Origin: CADEED01 sp963842515
GTDB lineage: Bacteria; Pseudomonadota; Gammaproteobacteria; Steroidobacterales; Steroidobacteraceae
DNA length: 64,000 bases
Direction: 5' to 3'
Assembly (NCBI GenBank): GCA_963842515.1
Contig: CAWJGO010000002.1
Span: forward strand, 806,001 to 870,000
Shown: in pieces, positions 40,961-50,752 of the stretch
How the letters are laid out: every line of letters starts with the position of its first letter
Numbering within the stretch: position 1 is the stretch's first letter
The notes under the pieces: generated by a model
What the model saw: only the letters and a program-made list of their open reading frames with translations
Told to the model about the DNA's origin: nothing
The model's database searches: none
Translations under genes and position numbers: made by a program

Positions 40961-43900
40961 TCAGCGGCGCAGGAGCTGCACGGCAACAGCGATCAGGCGG
41001 TCGGCATCCACGGGCTTGGGCACGTGTTCGTCGAATCCCGCCTCGAGCACCTGCTGGCGGTCGTCGGCGCGCACGAACGCGGTCACTGCGAGTGCCGGGA
41101 TGTCCTTGTGCGACTCGAGCGAACGCAGGTGCCGGATGAGCGCGTAGCCATCTTCACCCGGCAGGCCGATATCGCTGATGACCAGGTGCGGTTTGCGCGT
41201 GGCGAGCTCGTCGCGCGCGGCGTTCACTGAATCCACTGCGCGTACCGTGGCATTGCGGCCTTCCAGCAGGCGGCGCATGGTGTCGCGCGTCAGCGCCTCA
41301 TCCTCGACGAGCAGGATGTCGGCCCCGTCGAGGTCGGCGTGGGTGGCTTCCGTCTGGCTGGCAACCTCGTCGGTGTGCGACTGCACCGGCAGCGGCAGGC
41401 GCACCGTGAACGTGGCCCCCTTGCCCTCGCCCTCGCTCGCCACTTCGATCGTGCCGCTGTGGAGCTCGACGATCTGTTTGGCGATCGACAGCCCGAGCCC
41501 CAGGCCGCCGTGCGCGCGCGTGGTGCCCACCTCGGCCTGACGAAACCGGTCGAACACGCGCGGCAGCAGCTCCCCGCGGATGCCAATGCCGGAATCTCTC
41601 ACCGAAATCACGATCTCGTTCGTAGCGCGCCTCGCGTCGATCTGCACGTGACCACCCGATGGCGTGAATTTCACCGCGTTGCTGAGCAGGTTCCAAACCA
41701 CTTGCTGAATTCGTCCCGGATCGGCACGCACGATGCCAATGTCGGGGGAAATGTCGATGCCGAGCCGAATGCCACGCGCCGTGCAAATCGGCTCCACGGC
41801 CTCCACGGCGCCGCGAATCGCGCCCGCCAGGCGCGTATCGCGCGTAGCAAGACGCAACTTCCCCGACGTGATGCGCGACACGTCGAACAGATCGTCGATT
41901 ACCTGCTGTTGTGCGATGGCCGCGCGCTCGACCATCTCGATTCCGTCGGCGCGATCTTTGGCCGAAAGCTTGTCGCTGCGTAACATACGCGACCACAGAC
42001 GGATGGTGTTGAGCGGTGTGCGCAGCTCGTGGCTGACGATGGCGATGAATTCGTCCTTAGCGCGGTTTGCCTGGGTGGCTGCCGACTGCGCCTGTTCGGC
42101 GGCAATCATGGCCAACTTGAGACGATCTTCCGTTTCCTTGCGGTCGGTGACGTCGCGCATGATCTTCACGAATCCGGTCACCTTGCCCCCGCGGTCCACG
42201 GCAATTGCCAGTACCCCGCTCGCCCAGAACCGCGTGCCGTCCTTGCGGATATGCCAGCGTTCATCCACCGCCCGGCCGGTATCGAGTGCCTGGCGCATTT
42301 CCTGCTCGGGCACGCGCGCGTGGCGGTCTTCGGGGGTGAATACGCGTTCTCCGGATTCACCCAGGATTTCCTGCTCCGTCCAGCCAAGGATGCGCTCGGC
42401 GCCGGAATTCCAGCTCGCCACCCGACCCTCGAGGTCCATCTGAAAGATCGCGAAATCCTTGGCGCTTTCCACCAGCACACGAAACCGCTCGCGAGCGTCG
42501 ATGAGCTCCCGCTCGACTTGTTTGCGGATCGTGATGTCGAGAAACGTGCCGACGACGGCGACTGCCTTGCCGTTCGCGTCGTGCACCGGAGAGGCGCTCA
42601 CCGACAACACCATCGGCAACCCTTCCGGGTTCTGAATCTGGATCTCCTCATCGGAAACTGTGGCGTTGTTGCGCAGCGCCCGCTGCATCGGCCAATCCTC
42701 GGCGCGATAGGAATCCCCGGCAACGTAGCTGCCGGTCATTCGCGGGTACGAAGGCAGGGCACCGCCGGCCGGTATCGGCGACGGGAACATGTGGCCGAAC
42801 ATCACCGAGGCGCGGCGATTGGCATAGTTCAGTCGCCCGGCCGGGACATCGGTGATGAGCACGGCCGTCGGCATCTGCTCGAGCACCGCCTGCAAACGTT
42901 CGCGCGCGCCAATGATTTCATCCTCGGCGCGCTTGCGGGCCGCGATATCGACGAAGGTGATCACCACGCCTTCGATGTGATTTTCGGTGGTGCGGTAAGG
43001 CAGCGTTCGGCGCAGATACCAACGGCCGCTGTGGCTGCGCATCTCGCGATCCATCGGAATCAGACGCTGCAGCACCGCGCGCGCGTCGGCCATGAGGCTG
43101 TCATCGGAGAATTTCTGCGCGAGATCCGTGATCGGCCGGCCGAGGTCGGTGTCGATCATCTCGAACAGGTCGCTGACCGCCGGCGTGAAACGCCGCACGC
43201 GAAAGTCGACGTCGAGGAACACCACGGCGATGTCCGTGCTGCCCAACAGATTCGCGAGGTCGTTGGTGGTCGCTTCGAGCTGCGCGATTTTGGCCTGCAG
43301 CTGGTTGTTGACGGTGGTCAGTTCCTCGTTGACCGATTGCAACTCCTCTTTGCTGGTCTCGAGTTCTTCATTGGTGCTCTGCAGCTCCTCGTTCATCGAG
43401 GTGGCTTCTTCGTGCGCCGCCTTGAGCTCTTCCATCGTCGCTTCGAAAGCCTCGGAGGTACTCTGCAGCTCCATGCGCAGCATGCGGACTTCGCTGCCCG
43501 TGCCCGGATCGAAGATCGGTACCGCGGCGTCGGCCAATTGCGAGGACGCATCGGTGGCGTCGCCGATGGGGCGGAAGCTCAGTAGATAGTGCTCCGGCGT
43601 CTTGGCTTCCATTACCGGAGCGGCTGTGATCTCCAGCGGCACCGCAAAACCGTCGGCTGCGGTCGTCTGCACGGTGACCATGCGGTTCTCACGCACCGCG
43701 GCCCGCAGCGCATTGCGTGCGGCGATCCGCAACGGCGGACGCACCAGTTGCATGAGATCGCGAGTGGGCTCACCCGGCGGATGCTGGAGATAGGGTTCGG
43801 TCGCGCCGTGGAAATAGACGATCTGATCACTGCGATCGACCACCACGGTGGGCGGCCCGTATCGTTCGAGCAACGCGCGCTGCAACACCAGCGTGGCTGA

Positions 43901-45568
43901 TGGCCGCGCCTGGGGCAACGTCGCGCTTTCCTCCGCGCGCGTCGCCCCTTCCAGCGACCGCGCGGCGAAACTCGGAAGTTCCACGCGCGGGCGGTTCAAT
44001 CCAGAGCGGCGGTAGATGCGCCACTTCTTGCTAAGGACTTCGAACAGGTGTTCGTTGCCGCTATAGGTCTCGGTGTTGCCGAGGAACAGATAGCCGCCTT
44101 CACGCAGCGCGAAGTGCAGCAGGCCTAACACGCGGCGTTGCGTTTCGGGCTCGAGATAGATGAGCAGATTGCGGCAGGTGCACAGGTCGACGCGCGAGAA
44201 TGGCGGGTCGCGCAGGATGTCCTGCGGCGCGAACACCACCATGTCGCGGATTTCCTTCTTGATGCGATAGGTGTGCTCGTCCTTGTCGAAAAAACGATCG
44301 AGGCGCTCCGGCGTCATATCGGCCTCGATGCCGCCGGGATAAACGCCAGCGCGGGCCAGCGCCAGCGAACGATCCGAGGTGTCGGTGGCGAAGATCTTCA
44401 CATTCAAAAGTGCCTGGGCCGCCGCCTGCAGTTCTTCGGCGATGACCATGGCAAGCGTGTACGGCTCCTCACCGCTCGCGCAGGCGGTCACCCATGCCCG
44501 CAACGGCTGATGATCCTCGGCGCGTGCGGCGATGAGCGGCGCAATCACCGAAGTTCGCAGTGCCTCCCAGGCTTCCGGATCGCGGAAGAAGCCGGTGACG
44601 TTGATCATGAGATCGTTGGACAGCGCGCCAACTTCGTCCTGATTGTGGCGCAGGATGCCGGCGTATTCGCCCAGCGATTCGGCGGCCGCCAGGCCCATGC
44701 GCCGCTGGATGCGGCGCAGTAGCGTTGGTTTGCGGTAACCGTTGAAGTCATGCCGCGTGCGCGTACGCAGGATGGCGAGCACCTCCCGAAGCTGCGTACG
44801 CTCGCGAAGCAATTGCTCCCCGCCGTCGGATGAGTCATCGACGTACGGCAGTTGAATGTAGCGGTGCAATAGGGGAACGATCTTCTCCGGGGCGAGCACC
44901 TGATCCGCGTAGCCCGCCTGGATGAGGCTCGACGGCATCCCCGGAAATCCTGCGCTGTCGGGTTCCTGCGCGATGCAAATGCCGCCAGCCGCCTTGATGG
45001 CCTGCGCCCCCGCAGTGCCGTTGGTGCCTGTACCGGAAAGGATGACGGCGATCGATTTTTCGCGCTGCTCGGCGGCCAGCGAACGGAAGAAATCGTCGAC
45101 CGGCCGGCGATGTCCGCGTTTCTCGACCGGCTCGCCCAGGTGCAGTTTGCCATCGGCCAGCGTCAGCGAGTGACCAGGCGCGATGACATAGACATGATTG
45201 ATCTCGACCGGGATGCCGTCGGTGATTTCGTGCACGGGCAGACGGGTCTGCCGCGACAGAATCGAATCGAGCATGCTGGTGTGATCGGGTGACAGGTGCA
45301 TCACCACCACGAAGGCCATGCCGCAGTCGGGCGGGACGTCGGCGAACATGGATTCGAGTGCCGGGATTCCGCCGGCGGAAGCGCCGATCCCCACCACCGG
45401 AAACGGCAGCAAAGCTCGCGCCTCGAAACCCGTCGACGCGACTATCGCCGTATTCAGCTTCGCCATGTCGGCGTTGCCATTGTCCCCGGGATTTTGCCTG
45501 TCGTTCACCAGCGCCTCGTGCGTGTTCTCGCCTATCCCGCATTCGGCATAGACCATGAACAATGCCAC
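40961..45568 (-). CDS. CheB-CheR-PAS-histidine kinase-receiver fusion
   Basis: A 1535-aa multidomain signalling protein. CheB methylesterase lies at about 55-245 (GIGASAGGIPALESMF with Ser; VVVMHLSPDHTS with His), CheR methyltransferase at about 260-530 (NVTGFFRDPEAWEAL, VDLCTCRNLLIYL), then a long coiled coil at about 690-780 (repeated NEELQSTNEELETSKEEL units), three PAS domains, HisKA with His in FIAIVSHELRTPLNTIRLW, HATPase_c (NLLSNAVKFTPSG, GGLGLGLSIAKQIVELHSG) and a receiver with Asp in LVISDIGLPGEDGYALI. The CheB catalytic Asp position reads TGTNGTAG, with Asn instead of Asp. Such CheBR-kinase fusions act outside classical chemotaxis. A start at 45466 is also possible. Confidence 0.9.
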   Translation of the reverse strand: MALFMVYAECGIGENTHEALVNDRQNPGDNGNADMAKLNTAIVASTGFEARALLPFPVVGIGASAGGIPALESMFADVPPDCGMAFVVVMHLSPDHTSMLDSILSRQTRLPVHEITDGIPVEINHVYVIAPGHSLTLADGKLHLGEPVEKRGHRRPVDDFFRSLAAEQREKSIAVILSGTGTNGTAGAQAIKAAGGICIAQEPDSAGFPGMPSSLIQAGYADQVLAPEKIVPLLHRYIQLPYVDDSSDGGEQLLRERTQLREVLAILRTRTRHDFNGYRKPTLLRRIQRRMGLAAAESLGEYAGILRHNQDEVGALSNDLMINVTGFFRDPEAWEALRTSVIAPLIAARAEDHQPLRAWVTACASGEEPYTLAMVIAEELQAAAQALLNVKIFATDTSDRSLALARAGVYPGGIEADMTPERLDRFFDKDEHTYRIKKEIRDMVVFAPQDILRDPPFSRVDLCTCRNLLIYLEPETQRRVLGLLHFALREGGYLFLGNTETYSGNEHLFEVLSKKWRIYRRSGLNRPRVELPSFAARSLEGATRAEESATLPQARPSATLVLQRALLERYGPPTVVVDRSDQIVYFHGATEPYLQHPPGEPTRDLMQLVRPPLRIAARNALRAAVRENRMVTVQTTAADGFAVPLEITAAPVMEAKTPEHYLLSFRPIGDATDASSQLADAAVPIFDPGTGSEVRMLRMELQSTSEAFEATMEELKAAHEEATSMNEELQSTNEELETSKEELQSVNEELTTVNNQLQAKIAQLEATTNDLANLLGSTDIAVVFLDVDFRVRRFTPAVSDLFEMIDTDLGRPITDLAQKFSDDSLMADARAVLQRLIPMDREMRSHSGRWYLRRTLPYRTTENHIEGVVITFVDIAARKRAEDEIIGARERLQAVLEQMPTAVLITDVPAGRLNYANRRASVMFGHMFPSPIPAGGALPSYPRMTGSYVAGDSYRAEDWPMQRALRNNATVSDEEIQIQNPEGLPMVLSVSASPVHDANGKAVAVVGTFLDITIRKQVERELIDARERFRVLVESAKDFAIFQMDLEGRVASWNSGAERILGWTEQEILGESGERVFTPEDRHARVPEQEMRQALDTGRAVDERWHIRKDGTRFWASGVLAIAVDRGGKVTGFVKIMRDVTDRKETEDRLKLAMIAAEQAQSAATQANRAKDEFIAIVSHELRTPLNTIRLWSRMLRSDKLSAKDRADGIEMVERAAIAQQQVIDDLFDVSRITSGKLRLATRDTRLAGAIRGAVEAVEPICTARGIRLGIDISPDIGIVRADPGRIQQVVWNLLSNAVKFTPSGGHVQIDARRATNEIVISVRDSGIGIRGELLPRVFDRFRQAEVGTTRAHGGLGLGLSIAKQIVELHSGTIEVASEGEGKGATFTVRLPLPVQSHTDEVASQTEATHADLDGADILLVEDEALTRDTMRRLLEGRNATVRAVDSVNAARDELATRKPHLVISDIGLPGEDGYALIRHLRSLESHKDIPALAVTAFVRADDRQQVLEAGFDEHVPKPVDADRLIAVAVQLLRR

Positions 45569-45687
45569 AAGAAGGCCAAATCGGCGAAATCCTTCAGCCC
45601 CCGTTCCTCCCGACTTACACCGGCGGACTCAGGTAGAGCGCGTAGGAAACTTCCCACCCGGCAGGCGCGGCGCGGATTGAACTGCTT

Positions 45688-47469
45688 CTAACTAAGCTGA
45701 GTTCGCGCCGGTTCGCGCGTAAGGGCGGCACGGATTTCGTCGGCTCCCGGTGTTCCGCGATCCAGCGCCTTTTGAAGGTTTTCCGCGTACTTTGGCATCC
45801 GCTTCGGCGGCAACAGCGGCTCATTCGGGTCGACGGTGGCCTCCACCAGCGCCGCTCCTGGCACTTTCAAAGCCGCGTCGAGCGCGGCACCGACGTCACC
45901 AGGGCTCGTGGCCCGGAACCCGGCTATGCCGAACCCTTGCGCAACGCCCACGAAATCGATGGGCTGCAGTGCGCATTCGTACTCGGGATTGCCGAGGAAC
46001 ATGAGCTGCTCCCACTTGATCTGCCCGAGCGTATTGTTTTTCATGACTACGATCTTGATAGGCAGGCGGTAGCGCACCACAGTGGCGAGCTCACCCATCA
46101 ACATCGTAAGGCCACCATCGCCCACGAACGCCACCACTTGCCGCCCGGGAAAGGCGAGCGCGGCGGCAATGGCGTAGGGAATGCCGCAGCCCATGGTCGC
46201 CATCATTCCGGATCCGCCGAACATCTGGCCTTCGCGCGCTTGTACATAACGTGCGAGCACCCCGGTGTTGTGTCCGGAATCCCAGGCGACGATCGCGTCG
46301 TCGGCGAGCCGCCTGCCGAAGTCCCGCGCCAATCGGTCAGGGGTCAGTTTGTCGCGCTTCGCGTCGGCGGAGTGCTCCAGCAAGTCCACCCATTCCTGTT
46401 TACGCCGTTGCGCGAGCTCGAGAAACGACCGGTCCGCGTGCGCCTTGGCCCTGGCGATCAGTTGCTTCAAGGTCTGGCACGCGTCGCCCACCAGGCCCGC
46501 TTCCACCGGAAAACGCAGGCCGATACGCGACGCATCACGATCGATCTGGACGCCGCGCGCCTGCCCGGGCTTGGGGTAGTACTCGACGTACGGAAACGTG
46601 GAACCGACGATCAGCAGCGTGTCGCACTCTTCGAAAGTTTCCTGCGAGGCGCGCGTACCCAACAAGCCGATCCCGCCCGTGGTCAGCGGGTGTGCATCGG
46701 GCACCACGGCCTTGCCAAGCAACGCCTTGACGATCGGGGCGCCGAGCAGCTCCGCCAGTTCGATGAGTTCGTCGCGCGCGCCGAGCGCACCCTGCCCGGC
46801 GAGAATCGCGATGCGTTTGCCGCGGTTGAGGATCTCGACCGCTCGTCCGACGCTTTCCTCGTCGGGCACGCGGGCGCCATCGGTTTTGGCGAACGAGACG
46901 TGATGCGCCACGTTGCGCGTCGACGGCTCCACTTCTTCGAGCGACTCCTCCTGGACGTCGACCGGAATGGACACGTGCGCAACGGTGCGCTGCGTAACGG
47001 CAATGCGGCACGCCAGCGACACCGCGTTCTCCACATGCGCGGCGCTCATGATGCGCGTCGAATAAGCCGCCACGTCCGCAAACAACTTGCCGAGGTCCAC
47101 GTCCTGTTGCGTGAACGTATCGATGAGGTCGTGATAGGGCAACCCGGTGATCGCGATCACCGGGGCCTTGTCGAACTTGGCGTCATAGAGCCCATTGAGA
47201 AGATGCACGCCACCGGGCCCGGTGGTGGCGAGGCAGCAGCCTAACTTTTGGGTCCACTTGGCGTGCGCGCAGGCCATGAGCGCCGCGGACTCTTCGTGGC
47301 GCACCTGGATGAAGCGAACCTTGCCTTCGCGTTCGCGGATCGCCTCCATCAGGCCATTGATGCCGTCGCCCGGCATACCGAAGATGGTGTCCACTCCCCA
47401 GGCGATCAGCGCATCGATCAGCAGTTGCGAGCCGTTGCGTGAGGGCATGACCGGTTTCCCACGAATCAT
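45688..47469 (-). CDS. Thiamine-diphosphate enzyme, pyruvate oxidase/PoxB-like
   Basis: A 593-aa ThDP-dependent enzyme of the acetolactate synthase/pyruvate oxidase superfamily. The N-terminal PYR domain has the catalytic Glu in VRHEESAALMACAHAK. A central nucleotide-binding domain follows (about 190-330), and the C-terminal PP domain carries the ThDP/Mg motif GDGGLTMLMGELATVVRYRLPIKIVVMKNN (split across its GDG and NN ends). It looks closest to PoxB-type pyruvate:quinone oxidoreductases; the C-terminal membrane-binding peptide of E. coli PoxB is not evident. The start overlaps the preceding gene stop by 4 bp (ATGA at 47466-47469), so the two are co-translated. Confidence 0.85.
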   Translation of the reverse strand: MIRGKPVMPSRNGSQLLIDALIAWGVDTIFGMPGDGINGLMEAIREREGKVRFIQVRHEESAALMACAHAKWTQKLGCCLATTGPGGVHLLNGLYDAKFDKAPVIAITGLPYHDLIDTFTQQDVDLGKLFADVAAYSTRIMSAAHVENAVSLACRIAVTQRTVAHVSIPVDVQEESLEEVEPSTRNVAHHVSFAKTDGARVPDEESVGRAVEILNRGKRIAILAGQGALGARDELIELAELLGAPIVKALLGKAVVPDAHPLTTGGIGLLGTRASQETFEECDTLLIVGSTFPYVEYYPKPGQARGVQIDRDASRIGLRFPVEAGLVGDACQTLKQLIARAKAHADRSFLELAQRRKQEWVDLLEHSADAKRDKLTPDRLARDFGRRLADDAIVAWDSGHNTGVLARYVQAREGQMFGGSGMMATMGCGIPYAIAAALAFPGRQVVAFVGDGGLTMLMGELATVVRYRLPIKIVVMKNNTLGQIKWEQLMFLGNPEYECALQPIDFVGVAQGFGIAGFRATSPGDVGAALDAALKVPGAALVEATVDPNEPLLPPKRMPKYAENLQKALDRGTPGADEIRAALTREPARTQLS

Positions 47470-49247
47470 TTTGGCGGCTGCAGGAATTGCTGGTAGGTGC
47501 CGACAAATTCACCTGCCGCCAGCACGTGGCCACGCATTGCTTTCAGCAGTTCGTCGCGCTCCGCGCCTGGCGGCACGTCGAGCAGGGTATCGAGCGCGAA
47601 CATCTGGAAGTGATAACGATGCGGCGGATCGCCGACGGGTGGGCGCGGACCCAGGTAACCCACGGTGCCGCGACTGGTCCTGCCCTGGAGCACACCTTCC
47701 GGTTCGGTGAGCCGCTCCTGCTCCTGCAAACCTTCGGGTAGATGAGTGTAGTTAGCCGGAATATTCCACGCCACCCAGTGCACGAACGGCGTGATCGGTT
47801 TTGCGTCCGGATCTTCCATGACGAGTGCATAGGATTTGGCGCCCTGCACCTTCGACCAGAACACACGCGGCGCGACGCCGTCGTAGTATTCCGAATGTTT
47901 ACGCGCGATCCTGCCCTTCGCGGTCGGCGAGCCGACGTTCATGCGGGCTGCGGAGTCGACGCGCTGGATCGCTAACGGAACGCCGACCCCTTCGCTCGCC
48001 TGCGCCAGCATCACCGCGGCCGGCGCTTCGAGTACCTCGCCCGAACCTGCGTTGCCGGTGTACGCGATGCGGTAAATCACACCATTGGCGTCGTCGGCCA
48101 TGAGCAGCGAGCCGTCTGCCGCCACCGCGAGTCCCATGGGCCGTCCAAAATGCGTGGTGCCGCCGTCGCTGAGAAATCCCGTCAGAAACGGTTCGATGCT
48201 CTGTGCCTGGCCGCCGGAGAATCGCACGCGCACGATTTCATACCCCGACGCGGGCTTGCGATTCCAGGAACCGCGCATGGTGACGAATGCATCGCCGATG
48301 AAGTCGCGCGGGAACGAGCCACCTGGGTAGAACACGAGCTGCATCGGCGCCGCATGCGCGGTGTAACCCAGGGTCATCGGCACGCTCAGAGCGCGCCATT
48401 GCTCCTTCTTGATTCCGCCGGGCGGATTGGTCCACGGTGTCAGGCTGCCCTCGCCCCATACATGCGGCCAGCCGTATCGCTTCGCCCGATCGATGCGATT
48501 CAATTCTTCCGGCTGCGAGTCGTCGCCGAGGAAATCGATGCCGTTGTCGAAGCCCCACAGCTCGCCGGTGACCGGGTGCCAGTCGAAGCCGATGGTGTTG
48601 CGCAGGCCACTGGCCCAGATCACCCGCGACTTGCCATCCGGACTCACGCGCAGCAACGTCGCGTTCTCCGGGTTGCTTTCGTTGCAGGCGTTGCAGGTCG
48701 ATCCCACGCTGATCCACAACATGTCGTCGGGGCCCCAGGCGATGGTGCGATTAGCGTGCTGGCCGGCATCCGGCAGGTCGCCTAACAACAGGCGGAACTC
48801 CCCGAGGCCGTCGGGCCTGATCTCACTGACGAACACTTCCTTGACGGTGACCAGGTAGAGTTTGCCGCCGTGAATGGTGATGCCGTGCGCCCCGGCGCGG
48901 CGACCCACCCAGCGCGCCGGTCCATCCGCCTTGCCGTCACGATTCGTGTCCTTGAGCAGCAGGATGTCGCCCTGGTCGCGGCGCGTGACGTATACGTCGC
49001 CGTTGGGCGCCGCCGCGAGAATGCGGGTATTGCCGAGGCGGCGCGCAAACACACTAACGCTGAATTCTGGTGGCACGCGCAGTTGCGCGATGCGCGCAGC
49101 ATCGGCGGGCACCTTGTTGGGCTTCCAGATGTTGGTGGAAATGGACAGGTCGGTGCCGTCGCCCTGCTGGGCAGCCGCGGCACAGGTGAGGCCTGCCAGG
49201 AACGCACTGCACGCGATCGTGCGTACGAAATGGTGGAAGGACTCCAT
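47466..49247 (-). CDS. Sorbosone dehydrogenase-like propeller fused to a PEBP domain
   Basis: A 593-aa exported protein (signal peptide to about residue 26, ending AAAAQQ). Residues about 40-405 form a PQQ-type sugar dehydrogenase beta-propeller of the L-sorbosone dehydrogenase family (FSVSVFARRLGNTRILAAAPNGDVYVTRRDQGDILLLKD at the start; GAHGITIHGGKLYL; GLRNTIGFDWHP; WGEGSLTPW). Residues about 425-590 are a phosphatidylethanolamine-binding/YbhB-type domain (KSYALVMEDPDAKPITPFVHWVAWNIP; GYLGPRPPVGDPPHRYHFQMFALD). Both motifs are intact. PEBP domains bind small ligands; the reason for the fusion is unknown. It forms a two-gene unit with the PoxB-like enzyme. Confidence 0.85.
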   Translation of the reverse strand: MESFHHFVRTIACSAFLAGLTCAAAAQQGDGTDLSISTNIWKPNKVPADAARIAQLRVPPEFSVSVFARRLGNTRILAAAPNGDVYVTRRDQGDILLLKDTNRDGKADGPARWVGRRAGAHGITIHGGKLYLVTVKEVFVSEIRPDGLGEFRLLLGDLPDAGQHANRTIAWGPDDMLWISVGSTCNACNESNPENATLLRVSPDGKSRVIWASGLRNTIGFDWHPVTGELWGFDNGIDFLGDDSQPEELNRIDRAKRYGWPHVWGEGSLTPWTNPPGGIKKEQWRALSVPMTLGYTAHAAPMQLVFYPGGSFPRDFIGDAFVTMRGSWNRKPASGYEIVRVRFSGGQAQSIEPFLTGFLSDGGTTHFGRPMGLAVAADGSLLMADDANGVIYRIAYTGNAGSGEVLEAPAAVMLAQASEGVGVPLAIQRVDSAARMNVGSPTAKGRIARKHSEYYDGVAPRVFWSKVQGAKSYALVMEDPDAKPITPFVHWVAWNIPANYTHLPEGLQEQERLTEPEGVLQGRTSRGTVGYLGPRPPVGDPPHRYHFQMFALDTLLDVPPGAERDELLKAMRGHVLAAGEFVGTYQQFLQPPK

Positions 49248-49441
49248 GATTTCTCCCCGGTGCCGATGCGCCCAATGCCGATAAGCAATTACCTCCCGGC
49301 TGCCGTGAGGACGCTGTAGGAGAGCGCAGCCGTCGCGCGCCGCGCGATTCCCACTGGGCTCGCGGCTGTCCGAGTGCGCCTACCGCTCTTCCGACATCCG
49401 CGCCGCTGTGTCTTCGCCGCGGAATCGTCGATGCTGCGTAC

Positions 49442-50407
49442 ATGAAGATCTGGGACGTGGTCATCGCCGGCGCGGGGCCGGCCGGGTTGTCCGCGGCCCT
49501 GGTCCTCGGACGCGCGTGCCGCAGCGTGCTGATATGCGATACCGGCACGCCGCGCAGCTGGGCGTCGAAGCACATGCATGCCTATCTATCGCGCGATGGG
49601 GTTCCGCCGAGGACATTTCTCGCGCGTGGCCGTCAGGAGCTCGCACGTTATCCCGGCGTGCGCTACCGCGCCGTGGAGGTGTCGAGTGCCCGGCGCCACG
49701 ATGCTGGCGGATTCGACGTGAAGATCGGTACGCGCGCTTCGGTCCGCTGCCGCAAGTTGCTCATTGCCACTGGCGTGTTCGACCTGGTACCCCGCATTCC
49801 CGGCATAGACGGGTTGTTCGGCAAGACGGTGTTTCAATGTCCGTACTGCGACGGCTGGGAAATGCGCGGTCGCAAGGTCGCGGTCTATGGGCGCAGACAG
49901 CGCGGTTACCAGATGGCAAGGGCCATGACCGCGTGGGCGCGCGATATCGTGTTGTGCACCGACGGTCCCGCCGGGTACGCGCGCCCCGAGCGCGAACACC
50001 TGCGGCGCAATGGCATACGCCTCATCGAAAAGCCGGTCGCGCGACTCGACGGGTCGCGCGGCAAGCTGCGTGCCGTCGTGTTCCGCGACGGCGAGGAGCT
50101 GCCGCGCGAAACGTTGTTCTTCGATACGCCGAGTCGCGGCCAGTCGAGCCTCGCGGAATCGCTGGGATGCCGGTTCGGACGCCATGGCGGAATTCTGTGC
50201 GGCGAATATGAAGCCACCAGCGTGCCTGGTGTATTCGTGGCCGGCAACATCATCCGCGATGTACAACTATCTATCGTCGCGGCCGCCGAAGGCGCGCGTG
50301 CCGCTTTCGGTATCAACCGATCACTCACGCGCGAGGATTTCGAGCGCCGGGCCACCGGCGCCCGCATCACGGAGCATCCAAGATTGACGTTTGACCCGGC
50401 GTCCTAG
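49442..50407 (+). CDS. Thioredoxin reductase-like FAD/NAD(P) oxidoreductase
   Basis: A 321-aa flavoprotein of the pyridine nucleotide-disulfide oxidoreductase class II. The FAD motif VVIAGAGPAGLSAALVLGRA opens the protein, the redox disulfide is in FQCPYCDGWEMRGR, and the final FAD motif VPGVFVAGNIIRDVQLSIVAAAEGARAAF is complete. The NADPH motif region reads VAVYGRRQRGYQMARA, lacking the usual GxGxxA glycines, so NADPH binding is doubtful; such proteins are often disulfide oxidases or act with other reductants. No thioredoxin gene lies alongside. Confidence 0.85.
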   Translation: MKIWDVVIAGAGPAGLSAALVLGRACRSVLICDTGTPRSWASKHMHAYLSRDGVPPRTFLARGRQELARYPGVRYRAVEVSSARRHDAGGFDVKIGTRASVRCRKLLIATGVFDLVPRIPGIDGLFGKTVFQCPYCDGWEMRGRKVAVYGRRQRGYQMARAMTAWARDIVLCTDGPAGYARPEREHLRRNGIRLIEKPVARLDGSRGKLRAVVFRDGEELPRETLFFDTPSRGQSSLAESLGCRFGRHGGILCGEYEATSVPGVFVAGNIIRDVQLSIVAAAEGARAAFGINRSLTREDFERRATGARITEHPRLTFDPAS

Positions 50408-50508
50408 GTACTCGTCTGGCCGATCGCCGCGACTTTCTTCTTGAGCAGTACCCCAACGAGTATTCCCGAGAGGATCGCGGCGAGCGTCGCTTGCAAGATG
50501 GCTTTCAT
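50404..50508 (-). CDS. Possible 34-aa membrane micro-protein
   Basis: An ATG-started frame of 34 codons encodes one hydrophobic helix with small residues (ILQATLAAILSGILVGVLL) followed by KKK. Its stop overlaps the oxidoreductase stop on the other strand. The ribosome site is weak. The composition looks like a genuine single-span peptide, but a frame this short can arise by chance. Confidence 0.3.
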   Translation of the reverse strand: MKAILQATLAAILSGILVGVLLKKKVAAIGQTST

Positions 50509-50575
50509 GGCACCCAAGGTACGCGGCGCGCCTCGCCAGGCCTGCCCGCCAAAGTCGGCGGTCGCTGTAAGCGTT

Positions 50576-50665
<90 letters not shown>

Positions 50666-50752
50666 CTAAGGATGCGGATTGCGCGCGCACGCTACTGCAA
50701 AGAACGCGTCCGGTCCAGCCGGGCGCCCGGCGGGCTCGCCGCGCGCCCTCCT

